NCBI GenBank assembly: GCA_035711805.1
Contig: DASTBV010000191.1
Coordinates: 1 to 6,081, forward strand
DNA: 6,081 nucleotides
Origin: Gp6-AA40 sp035711805
Lineage (GTDB): Bacteria > Acidobacteriota > Vicinamibacteria > Vicinamibacterales > UBA2999
Direction of reading: 5' to 3'
Below, in pieces: positions 4,609-6,081 of this stretch (positions are counted from its first letter, which is position 1; every line of letters starts with the position of its first letter). The position numbers and the translations under genes are program-made. Below the pieces are notes generated by a model. It worked only from the letters and a program-made list of their open reading frames with translations. It searched no databases and had not been told where the DNA came from.

Positions 4609-5478
4609 ATGCCCAGCTTCGATGTCTCACGCTTCCGCGTCCCCGAAGGCCGCCGTGTGGATCTGAAGAAGTGGCCGACGCATGTGAAGCCATTCTACGA
4701 GTCCAAGGAACACTACCGGCTGCTGCTCGCGGATCACGTCGATCGGCTGGCCCAGCGCCAGGACCTGCTCTACGCGCACGATCGATACGCGCTGCTGCTG
4801 ATCTTCCAGGCGATGGACGCCGCCGGCAAGGACGGCGTCATCAAGCACGTCATGTCGGGGATCAACCCGCAGGGCTGCCAGGTCTTCAGCTTCAAGCAGC
4901 CGAGCGCCACCGAGCTCGATCACGACTTCCTGTGGCGCACCACGACCTGCCTCCCGGAGCGCGGCCGCATCGGCATCTTCAACCGCTCGTACTACGAGGA
5001 GGTCCTCATCGTCCGCGTCCATCCGGAGATCCTGCAGGCGAATCGTCTGCCGGACGAAGCGTTCGCCGATCGGAACATCTGGAAGCGGCGCTATGCCTCG
5101 ATCGTCGAGCACGAGCACCACCTGCACCGCAACGGTACGCGCATCGTGAAGTTCTTCCTGCACGTGTCGAAGGAAGAACAGCGCCGGCGGTTCCTGGCGC
5201 GCATCGACGATCCGAAGAAGAACTGGAAGTTCAGCGCGTCCGACGTCGCCGAGCGCGCGCGGTGGAAGGACTACATGCGCGCCTACGAGGACTGCCTCGC
5301 CGCCACGAGCACCGATCGCGCGCCGTGGTATGTCGTTCCGGCCGACGACAAGCCCAACGCCCGGCTGATCGTGTCAGCCGTCGTGCTCGAGACGATGAAG
5401 AGCCTGAAGATGCGCTACCCGACGCCCGATCCTGACCGGATCAAAGAGTTGCAGCGAATTCGCAAGCAGCTGGCGTAG
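4609..5478 (+). CDS. ppk2: Polyphosphate kinase 2 family (polyphosphate:nucleotide phosphotransferase)
   Basis: PPK2 enzymes move phosphate between polyphosphate and nucleotides in the cytoplasm. The 289-residue single-domain protein has Walker A (QAMDAAGKDG at 67-76), the following SGINPQG, Walker B (GIFNRSYYEEVLIVRVHP at 122-139), and the C-terminal lid/helical part (VKFFLHVSKEEQRRR, DDPKKNWKFS, then TSTDRAPWYVVPADDK). The N-terminal VDLKKWPTHVK and the general pattern resemble the short class III / TIGR03709-type enzymes that phosphorylate AMP and ADP. The class is judged from memory and cannot be fixed from sequence reading alone. The ATG has no Shine-Dalgarno sequence and probably starts a leaderless message. 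It is divergent from crcB-ppa, so pyrophosphate and polyphosphate metabolism sit side by side. Confidence 0.93.
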   Translation: MPSFDVSRFRVPEGRRVDLKKWPTHVKPFYESKEHYRLLLADHVDRLAQRQDLLYAHDRYALLLIFQAMDAAGKDGVIKHVMSGINPQGCQVFSFKQPSATELDHDFLWRTTTCLPERGRIGIFNRSYYEEVLIVRVHPEILQANRLPDEAFADRNIWKRRYASIVEHEHHLHRNGTRIVKFFLHVSKEEQRRRFLARIDDPKKNWKFSASDVAERARWKDYMRAYEDCLAATSTDRAPWYVVPADDKPNARLIVSAVVLETMKSLKMRYPTPDPDRIKELQRIRKQLA

Positions 5479-5546
5479 GGGGGCCCTTCAGGAGCACCTC
5501 GGATGCCAAACGAAAACGGTCTGTGAGACGTCTAACCGCCGAGACT

Positions 5547-5849
5547 ATGCGTATGCGAATGCACGCAGCGGTCGTCCTCCTGATGGCACTCGTCCCCGTG
5601 ATGGCCGTCGCACAGCAGTTCCTGCCGGTCAGGGCGAAGCCGCCAGAGGCCGTCCCACTGTCGGCGCTGACTGTGTTGATGATCAACCTGCTGAAAGACC
5701 GGTTCCAGCTGGCGACGCATGTCGAGACACGCGATCTGCCGATCTTTCATCTCGTCATGGCGCGGGCGGACGGACGCTTGGGTCCGGACCTCAAGGCCAC
5801 TGAAGGGGGCTCCTCGGATGCCTCTGTGTGGCCATCGTCGGACTCCTGA
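5547..5849 (+). pseudogene. TIGR03435-family remnant: signal peptide joined to a mid-domain piece
   Basis: The ORF reads MRMRMHAAVVLLMALVPVMA-VAQQ, a typical signal peptide with cleavage likely at AVA-QQ. About 25 residues later comes LLKDRFQLATHVETRDLP and then RADGRLGPDLKA, the core segment of TIGR03435 proteins. The N-terminal 'FEVASVKPN' and 'NVTLRQLI' blocks are missing between them, and the C-terminal half ('VVDRTGLTG') is absent: the frame ends in SDASVWPSSDS with TGA at 5847-5849. A GTG at 5523 would extend it by 8 residues, but the ATG at 5547 gives the better signal peptide. It is 100 residues instead of the usual 250 or more, so I treat it as an internally deleted remnant, although a secreted small product is formally possible. 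It overlaps the start of the amidohydrolase frame. Confidence 0.7.
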
Positions 5850-6081
5850 CTGAAGCCGCAGCTCAATCCAGACCAGACGCGAGCCTGCTGGCGTTCATCA
5901 AACAGCATCAAGGCGGTGGACAACCACAGCCACGGTCTACCCTCTCGTAAACCTGGCGCGGCCACACCGACTCCAGCAGATCCACTCGGAACCAGCCCGC
6001 CGTTCTTCTCCGCGAGGCAGCGCGAGACGAATCCGGAGTGGATCGAGGCCTGGCGCGCGCTGTACGGGTATCCACATCGCG
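5828..6081 (+). pseudogene. Amidohydrolase-like protein, N-terminal part, one frameshift, runs off right edge
   Basis: From a GTG at 5828 one frame reads VAIVGLLTEAAAQ, then SRPDASLLAFIK, and stops at TAA (5948-5950). From about 5901 a second frame reads SIKAVDNHSHGLPSRKPGAA, then DPLGTSPPFFSARQRETNPE and WIEAWRALYGYP, and stays open to the window edge. Dropping one A of the AAA at 5900-5902 joins them as LLAFI-NSIKAVDNHSH. DNHSH with its His-x-His is the usual first metal-binding motif of amidohydrolase-superfamily (PF04909-like) proteins. The hydrophobic start followed by AAAQ suggests a secreted protein, but no normal basic N-terminus remains: in-frame sequence upstream (GLLGCLC) lacks a start codon back to TGA at 5801. 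It is either a pseudogene or a sequencing error in a real gene; the specific substrate is unknown. Confidence 0.6.

Noticed and set aside
4627..5163. 178-codon minus-strand frame inside the PPK2 gene
   Set aside because: It is antisense to a strongly supported PPK2 gene and shows no recognisable motifs.
5479..5522. Intrinsic terminator after the PPK2 gene
   Set aside because: There is only a short GGGGGGCCC run, without a real stem or T-tract.

Overview
The window is GC-rich, gene-dense bacterial DNA. Two remnants of TIGR03435-type proteins, a family strongly expanded in soil Acidobacteriota, plus the GC-rich codon use and a secreted amidohydrolase start, suggest an Acidobacteriota genome, perhaps of the Vicinamibacteria type. 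The organism is an inference from gene content, not a database match.

Layout. Left part (1-1625): the 5' portion of a ferredoxin-like 4Fe-4S protein on the minus strand runs off the left edge. Divergent from it, 26 bp away, are a DinB-fold protein and a two-helix membrane protein, which end at a long hairpin (1577-1625). Middle part (1621-2579): a decayed stretch. It holds a small hydrophilic gene broken by a 4-bp tandem duplication, a proline-rich ORF whose stop seems lost, a TIGR03435 gene reduced to pieces in three frames, and a 9-bp tandem repeat. Right of it (2580-5478) lie four intact genes. On the minus strand are an ankyrin-FKBP fusion with an eroded isomerase site, family I inorganic pyrophosphatase (ppa) and the fluoride channel crcB. 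On the plus strand, divergent from crcB, is a PPK2-family polyphosphate kinase. Right end (5479-6081): another TIGR03435 remnant (signal peptide joined to a mid-domain piece), then the N-terminus of an amidohydrolase with an apparent 1-nt frameshift, cut by the window edge.

How the genes work together. crcB and ppa are two bases apart and must be co-transcribed. Family I pyrophosphatase is a classic fluoride-inhibited enzyme, so a fluoride exporter placed directly upstream makes a sensible fluoride-protection unit. PPK2 on the other side of a 56-bp divergent promoter region adds polyphosphate-driven nucleotide phosphorylation, making this a small phosphate/fluoride neighbourhood. Several genes (DinB, ankyrin-FKBP, PPK2, possibly the ferredoxin) lack a Shine-Dalgarno sequence but have a -10-like hexamer ending 9-12 nt before the ATG, as expected for leaderless transcripts. 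crcB and the small broken gene have good Shine-Dalgarno sequences instead.

I see no tRNA, rRNA, CRISPR array or insertion sequence. No complete novel defence or mobile system is visible. The most interesting items are the ankyrin-FKBP fusion, the split ferredoxin cluster, the crcB-ppa coupling, the leaderless promoter pattern and the reading-frame breaks.
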